A stretch of 64,000 bases of DNA from Oceanimonas smirnovii ATCC BAA-899 (GTDB lineage Bacteria > Pseudomonadota > Gammaproteobacteria > Enterobacterales > Aeromonadaceae): contig NZ_KB908459.1 of assembly GCF_000381965.1 (NCBI RefSeq), positions 1-64,000 on the forward strand, in the 5' to 3' direction. The notes below the pieces were generated by a model that was not told the origin of the DNA, ran no database searches, and worked only from the letters and a program-made list of their open reading frames with translations. Position numbers and translations under genes: made by a program. Within the stretch, counting starts at the first letter, position 1. Every line of letters starts with the position of its first letter. Shown here piece after piece: positions 47,755-56,508 of this stretch.

Positions 47755-49376
47755 TCGGTCACCTGTGTGTCTGTTGCCGGCGAGCTGAGTTCAGCATAGT
47801 CAGTGACACCGTTTCGTCCGCGTTGTTTCTGAGCATAAAGAGCCGTGTCTGCGGCATAGAGAGCCTGCTCTGCATGGTCAAATTCATTGAGCGTGGCCAG
47901 CCCGATACTCACCGTCACTCTGAAGGTGCGACAGGGGCCGTGAAAATCGAGCTCGGCAAAGTCCTGACACAGTTTCTGAAAAAGAGCCCTTGCCTTGCCG
48001 GCGTCACAGCCCGGCAGCACGACGACAAATTCCTCACCGCCATAACGGCCCAGCGAATCGGTGTTGCGCAGTCGTCGTTTCAGCAAATGGGCAAGCGTGC
48101 GGATCACCTGATCGCCACTGGCATGGCCATGGGTATCATTCACTGCTTTGAAGTGATCCAGATCCAGCATGGCCACCATGGCCTGATGGCCCAGCCGGCG
48201 GGAGATGCCGTGTTCATGAATCAATGCCTGTTTGATATGAGGATGATTAAGCAGGCCGGTCAGACCGTCACTGGAAACCAGCCGTGATAACTGGCGGGCC
48301 CGCCGGCACAAAATGCCAACGGTACGCACCAGCCGGGCATCGGAAATGGGCTTACAGATAAATTCATCCGCGCCCTGTGCCAGAGCGTTGAGCTGACGAT
48401 CCTGATCCTGTTCTGATGACAGATAAATAATGGGCAGACTGAGCCACTGAGGGTGAAACCGCACCATACGCGCAATAATGGTGCCGGACCAGGGCGGCAT
48501 ATGAATATCCATCAGCAGAATATCGGGTCTGAACTCGGTCAGCGCGGCCATCAGGGTATCGGGTTGGATCAGCACTTTCGTCTGTATGCCGGCAGCAGCC
48601 AGCACCAGCCGGTAGTGCTCTGCCAGTGCTTCATCATCGTCCAGCAAAAGTACCCGGGCTTTGCTTATCTGCTGATGCTCACTGCGCAGCCGCTCGATAT
48701 GTTCAGCCAGCTCAGGCACATCTGCAGGCAGGGTGAATACGCCGTCAACTCCCTGTTCTGCCAGCTGATATTGTTGCTCAAAGCGGGTTTCTGTTGTGGC
48801 ACACAGCAGGGTGGCGGTCTGGGCATCGCCGGCCGAGTCCTGATTCCAGCTGATGGCCGCGGCAAGCTGGCCGGCACTGGTCAATATCATCAGCTGTGGA
48901 TGCCAGAATCCGGCGGGCAGATTGGTGCATTCATTTACATGGTGCAGTTTAAAACCGTAGTGTGAGAGTGCCTCGGCAAGAGCGGCCAGTTCATGCCCTG
49001 CCACCAGCAGCTCGCACTGAGCCTGGGCCGGCAGGGTAACGGCAGTGCCAGGCGTCTCTTCGGGAGTAAGATGTTGTGTCAGTTGCAACAGCTGTTCACG
49101 GAGCTTTGCCTGCAGGGCGGTGAACGGCAGCCCGGCGGCCTGCTGTTGTTTCAGCCATTGCTCTGCCAGGGCGGCCTGCTCACCCAGAGTGCGCAGGCCA
49201 AAAGTGCCTGATGAACCGGCCAGCCGGTGCAGCAGCTGCTGGCAGTCCTGCAACAAGTCATCCTGCTGTTGGGCATCAAGCCGGTTCAGTATTGCCGTCA
49301 GCTCACCGGCAGTGCGGCTGATAAAGCGCTCCCGCAGCATCACCAGTTGTTGATTGAGCTGTGTTGTTTCGGACAT
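47751..49376 (-). CDS. Hpt-receiver-GGDEF diguanylate cyclase
   Basis: This 541-residue protein begins with an Hpt domain whose His50 is in LLHRLAGSSGTFG. Residues about 120-230 resemble a receiver fold that lacks the phospho-acceptor Asp. A full receiver follows (240-355; DDD at 246-248, Asp290, Lys342). The GGDEF domain has active-site GGEEF (446-450) and an inhibitory RxxD site (Arg437-Asp440) five residues before it. It should make cyclic-di-GMP with product feedback. It is the first gene of the leftward operon. Confidence 0.9.
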   Translation of the reverse strand: MSETTQLNQQLVMLRERFISRTAGELTAILNRLDAQQQDDLLQDCQQLLHRLAGSSGTFGLRTLGEQAALAEQWLKQQQAAGLPFTALQAKLREQLLQLTQHLTPEETPGTAVTLPAQAQCELLVAGHELAALAEALSHYGFKLHHVNECTNLPAGFWHPQLMILTSAGQLAAAISWNQDSAGDAQTATLLCATTETRFEQQYQLAEQGVDGVFTLPADVPELAEHIERLRSEHQQISKARVLLLDDDEALAEHYRLVLAAAGIQTKVLIQPDTLMAALTEFRPDILLMDIHMPPWSGTIIARMVRFHPQWLSLPIIYLSSEQDQDRQLNALAQGADEFICKPISDARLVRTVGILCRRARQLSRLVSSDGLTGLLNHPHIKQALIHEHGISRRLGHQAMVAMLDLDHFKAVNDTHGHASGDQVIRTLAHLLKRRLRNTDSLGRYGGEEFVVVLPGCDAGKARALFQKLCQDFAELDFHGPCRTFRVTVSIGLATLNEFDHAEQALYAADTALYAQKQRGRNGVTDYAELSSPATDTQVTD

Positions 49377-49661
49377 ATTTGGCTCCAGGCGCTTATCTTG
49401 CTTTTGTTATGTCATGACCGGCATATACTGATAATGCTTTATTTAAGTCTATGTCGTCGTTTTGTTGCCATAACTGCAAGGTATCCGTGACAGGGTTCTT
49501 GCTCTGAAAAGAGCGAATGGCGCTGCTTACGTTTGCCGGTACCTCGTTTATTGTGCTGGTCACGGCTCATAACGTCTTGCCGCACTATGGTGAACAGCTA
49601 TACAACCAGCATTCGTTTAATGTAACCGTCAGGGCCGGCTATCTGCAACGAGAGAACAACC
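49377..49661. other. intergenic region between divergent signalling genes
   Basis: These 285 bases hold the divergent promoters of the GGDEF gene and the histidine kinase gene. I find no clear promoter hexamers, palindrome or conserved RNA motif. A short frame from 49518 encodes a hydrophobic stretch but has no recognisable relative. Confidence 0.5.
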
Positions 49662-52505
49662 ATGAAAATACCCCCTCTGCCATTTAATGAGTTGCAGCGG
49701 CTGCAGGCGCTGCTGGATACCGGTTTGCTGGATACACCGGCAGAAGCCCGTTTTGACCGGCTTACCGGCATGGCACAGCGATTATTCAGGGTAGATATCG
49801 CTCTGGTCTCTCTGGTGGATGACAGCCGGCAGTGGTTCAAGTCGGCTCAGGGGCTGGGTGTGTGTGAAACCGGCAGAGATATTTCCTTCTGTGGCCATGC
49901 CATTCTGGATAACAGTGTACTGGTGGTAAGTAATGCCCTGGAAGATGAACGCTTTGCCGATAATCCGCTGGTCACCGGCGAGCCACACATACGCTTTTAT
50001 GCCGGCGCGCCACTGCATACTGAAGATGGCTACCGTATTGGCACGCTGTGCGTGATTGATAGCCAGCCCCGGCAATTTGATGTGCAGCAGCAGAGCCTGC
50101 TGCGGGAACTGGCTGACTGTGTAGAAGAGCTGCTGGGCTATCAGCGGCAGGAGCGGTTACGTAACAGTCTGGCAGAGAGTGAGTACAGAGCACAGATGCT
50201 GATTGAGGCCGCTAACATCGGTACCTGGCAGTGTGAGCTTAAAACAGGCCGCTGCCACTTTAACGAAAACTGGGCGGGCATGCTGGGTTATCAGCTTAGC
50301 GAGCTGGGTAACACCAGCCTGGCTACCTGGCAGAGCCTGGTGCACCCGGAAGACCTGGTCATGGCCGAAACCATGCTTGACCGGCACATCAAGGGGCTGG
50401 AGCCGGTATATGAATGCCGGGTAAGAATGCGTCATAAATCGGGCCACTGGATTTGGGTGCACACGCAGGGCCGGCGGTTAAATGGCGAGTTTGATACACG
50501 GCCCGATGTGATTTACGGCACTCATATTGATATCAGCCATGAGCGTGAAACACTGGAGCAGCTGGAGCGGCGTAATCAGGCGCTGACGCTGCTCAACCAG
50601 ATGGCATTTAAGCTGGAAGGCACCGTGCATGAACGTATTACGCAGGCACTGGCTCTGGGTAAGGAGTTTTTGCAGCTGGACCAGGGCATTGCCAGCGAGA
50701 TTATCGGTAATGTCTATGTGGTGCGCTGGGTGTCGGCCCCGGTGGAGGCGGGCATAGCACCCGGGCTGAAATTTGAAGTGGCACAGACGTATTGCCGGCT
50801 GATGCTGGAGCAAAGGGGCGTGCTGGCCATTGACCATATGGGTCAGTCGCACTATGCCGACGCCGACTGCTACCGGGCCATGGGGCTGGAAGCTTACATT
50901 GCCACCCGGCTGATGGTGGACGGTGAGCTGTGCGGTACGCTCAACTTTTCTTCCGTCACGCCGCGAGTCCGGCCGTTTGATGACACCGACCGTATGTTCC
51001 TGTCATTGATGGCACACTGGCTTGGCGACTTGCTGGGCCGGCAGCGACATCAGGAGCGGCTGAACAAGCTGGCCAACCAGCTGCCGGGCATGATTTATCA
51101 GTATCGCCGCTGGCCTGACGGCCACAGTGCTTTTCCCTACAGCAGTGCCGGTATTGAGCATATTTACCGGGTATCTCCCGAGGTGGTGCGGGAAGACGCC
51201 GGCATTATTTTTGATCGCATTTATGCTGATGATCTGCCAAAAGTCGTTCGCAGCATCACCCGCTCCGAGCAGGCACTGTCGGAATGGCACGCCCAATATC
51301 GCGTATTGCAGCATGATGGCAGCACTCATTGGGTAGAAAATCGGGCTCGGCCTGAGCGTCTGGAAGACGGCAGCACCATCTGGCATGGCTATCTCACTAA
51401 TATTGAGCACGAGAAGCAGGCAGAGCTGGCGCTGGCCGCCAGCGAGCAACGGCTGCGCGGGCTGTTTGAGCTGTCTTTCATCGGCATTACGTTAAGTGAT
51501 GCCGGCAGCGGCGATATTCTGGATGCTAATCCGGCTTTTCTGGAGGCCACCGGCTACAGCAAGGCCGAACTGCAGCAAATGCCGCTGACGGCACTGACGC
51601 CAGCGGAGCATGCCGCTGCCGATCAGCAGGCCCGGCAGCAGCTGCAGGCACAGGGGCGCAGCACTGCTTTTGAAAAAGAGCTGCAGCGGCGCGACGGCAG
51701 CCGTTTTCCGGTGCGCCAGCAAGCTATGTTTTTGCAGGATGCCAGTGGCCGTTCACTGTGCTGGACCCTGACCGAAGATATTACCGAGCTGAAAAAGGTG
51801 GCGCAGCTGCAAAAGGAATTTGTGTCTGTGGTCAGTCACGAACTGCGCACTCCGCTGACAGCCATTACCGGATCGCTCGGGTTGCTGGCACAGGGGGCCA
51901 TGGGCGAGCTGACTCCGCAGATCAGCAAACTGATAACAGTGGCCTACAACAACAGCCGGCGGCTTAATCTGCTGATTAACGATCTGCTGGATATGGAAAA
52001 GCTGGTGGCGGGCAAAATGCATTTTGAGCTGCAGCCAGTGGCTTTGGTGGCGCTGGTGCATGACGCGCTGGAAAGTCATAAACCTCTGGGCCAGAGCCGG
52101 GGGGTGCAACTGGTATTTACCACTCCGGCGCAAGAGGTGACCGTACTGGCAGACAGAGACAGACTGTTTCAGGCTCTGGCTAATTTATTGTCTAATGCAG
52201 TGAAGTTTTCTCCGGATGGTGGTGAGGTAAGTATTGATATCATACCGGCGGGCCATGAGCGGGTTTGTTTGCGAGTGCAGGACCAGGGCGAAGGTGTGCC
52301 GGAAGCGTTTAAGCCGCGTATTTTTGAAAAATTTGCTCAGGCTGACAGCTCCGACACCCGCAAAAAAGGTGGCACCGGCCTGGGTCTGGCCATTACCCGT
52401 GAGCTGATGCAGCGCATGAACGGCGACGTTGGGTTTGACTCAACGGAAGGCGAAGGTGCCTGCTTCTGGCTGGAAATCCCCGTAACACAAAGCTTTAAGC
52501 CGTAA
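49662..52505 (+). CDS. multi-sensor hybrid-type histidine kinase (GAF-PAS-GAF-PAS-PAS-HisKA-HATPase)
   Basis: This 947-residue protein lacks transmembrane segments and is probably cytoplasmic. A GAF domain (20-165) is followed by PAS (175-300), a second GAF (310-465), PAS (475-595) and PAS (600-720) domains. The dimerisation domain has phospho-acceptor His726 in SVVSHELRTPL, and the ATPase has N box NLLSNAVKFS, G boxes and GGTGLGLAI. There is no receiver or Hpt domain. The divergent genes supply these, so a shared phosphorelay is likely. The sensed signal is unknown. Confidence 0.9.
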   Translation: MKIPPLPFNELQRLQALLDTGLLDTPAEARFDRLTGMAQRLFRVDIALVSLVDDSRQWFKSAQGLGVCETGRDISFCGHAILDNSVLVVSNALEDERFADNPLVTGEPHIRFYAGAPLHTEDGYRIGTLCVIDSQPRQFDVQQQSLLRELADCVEELLGYQRQERLRNSLAESEYRAQMLIEAANIGTWQCELKTGRCHFNENWAGMLGYQLSELGNTSLATWQSLVHPEDLVMAETMLDRHIKGLEPVYECRVRMRHKSGHWIWVHTQGRRLNGEFDTRPDVIYGTHIDISHERETLEQLERRNQALTLLNQMAFKLEGTVHERITQALALGKEFLQLDQGIASEIIGNVYVVRWVSAPVEAGIAPGLKFEVAQTYCRLMLEQRGVLAIDHMGQSHYADADCYRAMGLEAYIATRLMVDGELCGTLNFSSVTPRVRPFDDTDRMFLSLMAHWLGDLLGRQRHQERLNKLANQLPGMIYQYRRWPDGHSAFPYSSAGIEHIYRVSPEVVREDAGIIFDRIYADDLPKVVRSITRSEQALSEWHAQYRVLQHDGSTHWVENRARPERLEDGSTIWHGYLTNIEHEKQAELALAASEQRLRGLFELSFIGITLSDAGSGDILDANPAFLEATGYSKAELQQMPLTALTPAEHAAADQQARQQLQAQGRSTAFEKELQRRDGSRFPVRQQAMFLQDASGRSLCWTLTEDITELKKVAQLQKEFVSVVSHELRTPLTAITGSLGLLAQGAMGELTPQISKLITVAYNNSRRLNLLINDLLDMEKLVAGKMHFELQPVALVALVHDALESHKPLGQSRGVQLVFTTPAQEVTVLADRDRLFQALANLLSNAVKFSPDGGEVSIDIIPAGHERVCLRVQDQGEGVPEAFKPRIFEKFAQADSSDTRKKGGTGLGLAITRELMQRMNGDVGFDSTEGEGACFWLEIPVTQSFKP

Positions 52506-52547
52506 GCTGTAAGTGGCATCGTCTTGCAGACAACGTCGATGCTGCTC

Positions 52548-52662
52548 GAAGCAGCAGTGGGGATTGCCAAAGCCGACCGTCAAATGTCAGGGATGACATT
52601 TGCCGAGCGTCCCATGGATGGGCTCGAAGCGTGTCGGCGGAGCGCAACCGCACTGATGCTTC
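52548..52662 (+). repeat. structured intergenic repeat, type A copy 3 (A3)
   Basis: The outer arms GAAGCAGCAGTG and CACTGATGCTTC pair with one mismatch. The interior holds AAGCCGAC/GTCGGC, hairpin CAAATGTC-AGGGAT-GACATTTG and hairpin CCC-ATGGAT-GGG. The first hairpin has a T-A pair where A1 and A2 have C-G. It lies between the kinase gene and rsuA, without a partner B element. Confidence 0.87.
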
Positions 52663-52703
52663 GCATTACGTTGTATTAGGAGGCTTAAAGCTTCCGGCTG
52701 CTT

Positions 52704-53390
52704 TTAGACGGACGCCACTTCCTCGGCGGTCAGGTGCCGCCACTCTCCCTCGGCGAGGGCGGCATCCAGCTTAATATCGCCAATTTGTAGCCGGTGCAAG
52801 GAAGTAACCCGGTTGCCAACAGCGGCGAACATGCGCTTTACCTGATGGTATTTGCCTTCCTGTATGGTCAGCAGCACTTGGGTGGGTGAGATGATTTCAA
52901 GGGTGGCAGGCAGGGTTGCCTTGTCTTCACCGTGCAGCAGCAGGCCTTCGGCAAAGCGTGCAGCAGCATCGGCGGCCAGGGGCTCGGCCAGCTCTGCCCG
53001 GTAGGTTTTGTGGCAGGCCCGTTTGGGCGAGCGCAGCCGGTGAGACCACTGGCCGTCATCGGTCAGCAGCAGCAGGCCGGTGGTGTCCAGGTCCAGCCGG
53101 CCGGCGCATTGCAGGCCTGAGGTCAGCTCAGGGGGAAGCAGCTGCAGCACACAGGGGTGTACCTCGTCCTGAGTGGCGCTGATATAGCCCTCAGGCTTGT
53201 GCAGCATAAGGTAGCGGGGCGGCTGCAGACTCAGCAGGCGGCCATCCAGGTGCACCTGCTGAGCGTCGATTTTAATATCGCCCTTTTTAACCAGCTCGTC
53301 GTTCACCGTGACCTCGCCCCGGGCCAGCGCCTTTTTGGCTAAAGAGCGGGTCAGACCGGTGGCCTCACACAAAAAGCGATCCAGGCGCAT
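52704..53390 (-). CDS. rsuA: 16S rRNA pseudouridine(516) synthase RsuA
   Basis: This 228-residue enzyme has an N-terminal S4 RNA-binding domain ([16 protein letters not shown]) and a catalytic domain with Asp in AGRLDLDTTGLLLLTDDG. The C-terminal motif EGKYHQVKRMFAAVGN is typical of the RsuA subfamily, as opposed to RluB/E/F. The start overlaps the engB stop by one base, so the two are co-transcribed. Confidence 0.88.
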   Translation of the reverse strand: MRLDRFLCEATGLTRSLAKKALARGEVTVNDELVKKGDIKIDAQQVHLDGRLLSLQPPRYLMLHKPEGYISATQDEVHPCVLQLLPPELTSGLQCAGRLDLDTTGLLLLTDDGQWSHRLRSPKRACHKTYRAELAEPLAADAAARFAEGLLLHGEDKATLPATLEIISPTQVLLTIQEGKYHQVKRMFAAVGNRVTSLHRLQIGDIKLDAALAEGEWRHLTAEEVASV

Positions 53391-54028
53391 CAGGCGGGTT
53401 CTTCTTCAGTGGTGTTGTCATCATCCTGCGTCAGCCACTCGGTCAGCACTTCCTTGGCCTGATCCACGCCCAGCCCCTTGAGCGAGCTGAAGGCTTCAAC
53501 CCGAATGCTGCCACCAAAGATGGCCACGGCTTCGCGCACTCTGAGCACTTCTGCCTTGCGGGCACCGGATTTCAGCTTGTCGCACTTGGTCAGCAGCGCC
53601 AGTACCGGCAGCTCGCAGTCGCTGGCCCATTGCAGCAGCTGCTGATCGATGTCTTTCAGCGGATGGCGAATATCCATCAGCACCACCAGCCCCTTGAGGC
53701 TGTCCCGTTGCTGCAGATATTCCGACAGCGCCTCCTGCCATTTCAGCTTCATTTCTTCCGGCACCTTGGCGTAGCCGTAGCCGGGCAGGTCGATCAGGCG
53801 CTTGCCCTCGCTCAGCTCAAACACATTGATCAGCTGAGTGCGGCCGGGGGTTTTACTGGTGCGGGCCAGTGATTTGTGCTGGGTGATTGTGTTTAAAGCA
53901 GAGGATTTGCCGGCATTGGAGCGGCCGGCAAAGGCAATCTCCACACCGGTGTCTTCCGGCATCTGCCGTATGTTGGGTGCGCTGGTAACAAAGCGGACGG
54001 CATTAAAGTTTATCTTGTTGTTGTTCAA
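53390..54028 (-). CDS. engB: ribosome-biogenesis GTPase EngB (YihA/YsxC)
   Basis: This 212-residue essential GTPase has G1 [13 protein letters not shown]3 [12 protein letters not shown]4 TKCDK and G5 SSLKG. It acts in 50S subunit assembly. It is found next to polA-spf in E. coli; here about 14 kb separates them. It diverges from cytochrome c4. Confidence 0.96.
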   Translation of the reverse strand: MNNNKINFNAVRFVTSAPNIRQMPEDTGVEIAFAGRSNAGKSSALNTITQHKSLARTSKTPGRTQLINVFELSEGKRLIDLPGYGYAKVPEEMKLKWQEALSEYLQQRDSLKGLVVLMDIRHPLKDIDQQLLQWASDCELPVLALLTKCDKLKSGARKAEVLRVREAVAIFGGSIRVEAFSSLKGLGVDQAKEVLTEWLTQDDDNTTEEEPA

Positions 54029-54170
54029 TGTGAATTCCCCGAGGTTATGACGTCGCCCTGATTACTTTCCGGCAAAATTGTGTAGAATAGTGCGGTTTTT
54101 TGAATCGCATTGTAACATGCCCTTGCAGGTATGTGATCTGGAAGCTCTAACAACGAGAAGTCGGAACGTC

Positions 54171-54788
54171 ATGAAAAAAATTGTTTTCACGCTAGCCTTA
54201 ATGCTCGGAGTGGCCGGTACCGCACAGGCCCAGGGCGATGTCGAAGCCGGAAAGGCCAAATCCGCCACCTGTGTTGCCTGCCATGGCAGCGACGGTAACA
54301 GCCCGACCGACATGTATCCGAAAATTGCCGGACAGCACGCCTCTTACCTCGAGAAGCAGCTGGCCGAGTTCAAGGCTGCCGCCACTGGTGGCACCGGTCG
54401 TGCCAACGCCATCATGGGTGGCATGGCCATGCCGCTGTCCGAGCAGGACATGGCCGATCTGGCCGCCTATTATGCGACTCAGGCCATTACGCCGGTACCG
54501 GTTGCAGAAGAGGTGGTTGAGCGTGGTTCTGCCCTGTATCAGGGTGGTGACATCGAGCGCGGCATTACTGCCTGTATTGCCTGCCACGGCCCCCGCGGCG
54601 AAGGCCTGGAGTCTGCCAAATTCCCCAGCCTGAGCGGCCAGCACCCGGCTTACATCAAGTCTCAGCTGGAAATGTTCCGCAGCGGCGAGCGCAATAACGA
54701 CCCCAACGGCATGATGCGCGATATCGCCACCAAGCTGACCGACGACGATATTGCCGTGCTGTCACAGTATGTGGCTGGCCTGCACTGA
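54171..54788 (+). CDS. diheme cytochrome c4
   Basis: This 205-residue precursor has a signal peptide (1-20, ending AQA) and two class I cytochrome domains with heme sites CVACH and CIACH. Met ligands are probably in MGGMAMPL and NDPNGMMRDIA. It carries electrons in the periplasm toward oxidases such as the cbb3 type. The gene sits beside engB in many gammaproteobacteria. ATG 54171 is chosen because the signal peptide starts there. A possible -10 TAGAAT lies at 54083-54088. Confidence 0.94.
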   Translation: MKKIVFTLALMLGVAGTAQAQGDVEAGKAKSATCVACHGSDGNSPTDMYPKIAGQHASYLEKQLAEFKAAATGGTGRANAIMGGMAMPLSEQDMADLAAYYATQAITPVPVAEEVVERGSALYQGGDIERGITACIACHGPRGEGLESAKFPSLSGQHPAYIKSQLEMFRSGERNNDPNGMMRDIATKLTDDDIAVLSQYVAGLH

Positions 54789-54832
54789 TTGATGACGGGG
54801 GCCGGACGGCCCCTCACTTTTCTGGTTTGTTG

Positions 54833-55492
54833 ATGCCCCCTCTTTCCCTCAGCGTTTGCTGTCCGCTTTGTGCTGCCCCCGACCACAGTTTGTTTTATCA
54901 GGATCACCGAGCCTACTATCAATGCGCCCGCTGCCGGCTGATTTTTGTGGATCCTGCTGCCCGGCTGACTCAAAATGCAGAAAAAGCCGAGTATGATCTG
55001 CACCAGAATGATGCTCAGGACGCTGGTTACCGGCGCTTTTTAAGCCGGCTGGCCAGTCCGCTGATGGCACGCCTGGGCGCGGGCAGCAAAGGGCTGGATT
55101 TTGGCTGTGGACCCGGGCCGGCGCTGGCGGCCATGTTTAACGAGGCGGGTTTTACGGTCACTACCTATGACCCTTACTATGCGGATTACCCTGCACGGTT
55201 GCAGCAGCAGTATGATTTTGTAACCTGTACCGAGGCAATCGAGCATTTTTATCAACCCGGGCGGGAATGGCAGCGCTTGCTGACCATGCTCAAGCCGGGC
55301 GGCTGGCTGGGAATCATGACCAAGCTGGCCCGGGACCAGGCGGCTTTTGCCACCTGGCACTATAAACAGGATCCTACCCATGTCTGCTTTTTCAGCCGCG
55401 ACACCTTTATGTGGCTGGCAGAACGGGACGGGCTCGGCATCGAATTTATCGGTGCCGATGTTATTCTTCTGCACAAACCGGAGTTGTTATGA
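54833..55492 (+). CDS. class I SAM-dependent methyltransferase with zinc-ribbon N-terminus
   Basis: This 219-residue protein has two CxxC pairs (CCPLC and CARC, about residues 10-33) that could bind zinc. The methyltransferase domain has motif I GLDFGCGPGPAL and motif for acidic residue TYDPYY, then CTEAIEHFYQPG and LKPGGWLGIMT. The substrate cannot be read from sequence. It overlaps yihI by 4 bp, so the two are coupled. Confidence 0.85.
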   Translation: MPPLSLSVCCPLCAAPDHSLFYQDHRAYYQCARCRLIFVDPAARLTQNAEKAEYDLHQNDAQDAGYRRFLSRLASPLMARLGAGSKGLDFGCGPGPALAAMFNEAGFTVTTYDPYYADYPARLQQQYDFVTCTEAIEHFYQPGREWQRLLTMLKPGGWLGIMTKLARDQAAFATWHYKQDPTHVCFFSRDTFMWLAERDGLGIEFIGADVILLHKPELL

Positions 55493-56040
55493 CACGTATC
55501 AAAAAGGCCCGCACTCCGGGTCGTATCGGTGCCCGCAAGGAAAACCGCGAAACCGCCGAGCAAAGCAGGGAACGCAAGCGCAAGGCCAAGCGTAAAGGCC
55601 TGGCCCCGGGTTCACGCCATAATGTAGAGGGCGGCAAGCAGAGCGGCCACAACCAGAAATCTGCTCAGGATCCACGCCTGGGCTCCCGCAAGCCGGTGGC
55701 ACTGGTGCAGGAAGATAACCAGCAGCAACAGGCGGCAGTGGCTCGTGCCCGGCCTGTGGCCAGGCCCAAACTCAGCCCCGAGCAGGAGCTGGAACAGCTG
55801 GAAAATGACGAGCGGCTCAACACCCTGCTCGACAGAGTGGAAGAGGGCGACAAGCTCAGCAAGGAAGACAAAACCTGGCTCGACCGTACCCTGGCCCGCC
55901 ATCAGCAGCTGCTCGAGCAGCTCGGCCTGCTGGATGAAGAGGAAGAAGACGACGGCGAACCCGGCGATGACCTCTGGGATCGCTTTATGGATGCCGAGCT
56001 TGATCCTGCTCAATATCGCAAAGAGGAAGACAAGTCATGA
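55489..56040 (+). CDS. yihI: Der GTPase-activating protein YihI
   Basis: This 183-residue protein is highly charged. The basic N-terminal half (TRIKKARTPGRIGARKENRE) is followed by a helical region and an acidic tail rich in Glu and Asp (DEEEEDDGEPGDD). E. coli YihI activates the Der GTPase to control ribosome assembly. Context beside engB and hemN agrees. It overlaps the previous and next genes by 4 bp each. Confidence 0.9.
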   Translation: MTRIKKARTPGRIGARKENRETAEQSRERKRKAKRKGLAPGSRHNVEGGKQSGHNQKSAQDPRLGSRKPVALVQEDNQQQQAAVARARPVARPKLSPEQELEQLENDERLNTLLDRVEEGDKLSKEDKTWLDRTLARHQQLLEQLGLLDEEEEDDGEPGDDLWDRFMDAELDPAQYRKEEDKS

Positions 56041-56495
56041 TCTCACCCTGGCTGATTGCCGCCCTCGCGGGCGGCGTCATCATAGTGGGGCTGGCCGTAT
56101 ATGCAGGCAGTTTGCTGGCGCGCTTGCGCCAGCAAACTCAATTCCGGCAGCAGGCCATTGCCAAACGCAACGACCGCATTCTGGAAAGTGTGCGAGTGAT
56201 TGCCAAGGCGGTAAAAGAAGACCAGTGCAACCTGTCGGAAGGGGCCATTCGTCTGACCAACCTGCTGAATGCCCTGCAGTTTGACCAGCCCAGAAACTTT
56301 GCCGAGGACTATCCCGGCCTCTACGATCTCTATGACAGAGTGAAAGAGCTGCCGACCCACGAGGCCCGCAAGCAACTCAAACGCAATGAGCGCATGCGCC
56401 AGGACCTGCAGCGGGCCGGCCATGAAGGCGAGCTGGAAGCCACCATAAAAATTGAGGTCGAGCGACTGGCAACGATGGAACTGCCCGGTCGCTGA
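56037..56495 (+). CDS. DUF2489 family membrane-anchored protein
   Basis: This 152-residue protein starts with one transmembrane segment (LIAALAGGVIIVGLAVYAGSL) and continues as a cytoplasmic helical domain containing IAKAVKEDQCNLSEGAIRL. The family has no known function. It sits between yihI and hemN, as in several gammaproteobacteria, and overlaps yihI by 4 bp. Confidence 0.85.
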   Translation: MISPWLIAALAGGVIIVGLAVYAGSLLARLRQQTQFRQQAIAKRNDRILESVRVIAKAVKEDQCNLSEGAIRLTNLLNALQFDQPRNFAEDYPGLYDLYDRVKELPTHEARKQLKRNERMRQDLQRAGHEGELEATIKIEVERLATMELPGR

Positions 56496-56508
56496 CCGGG
56501 GAGGAGAA

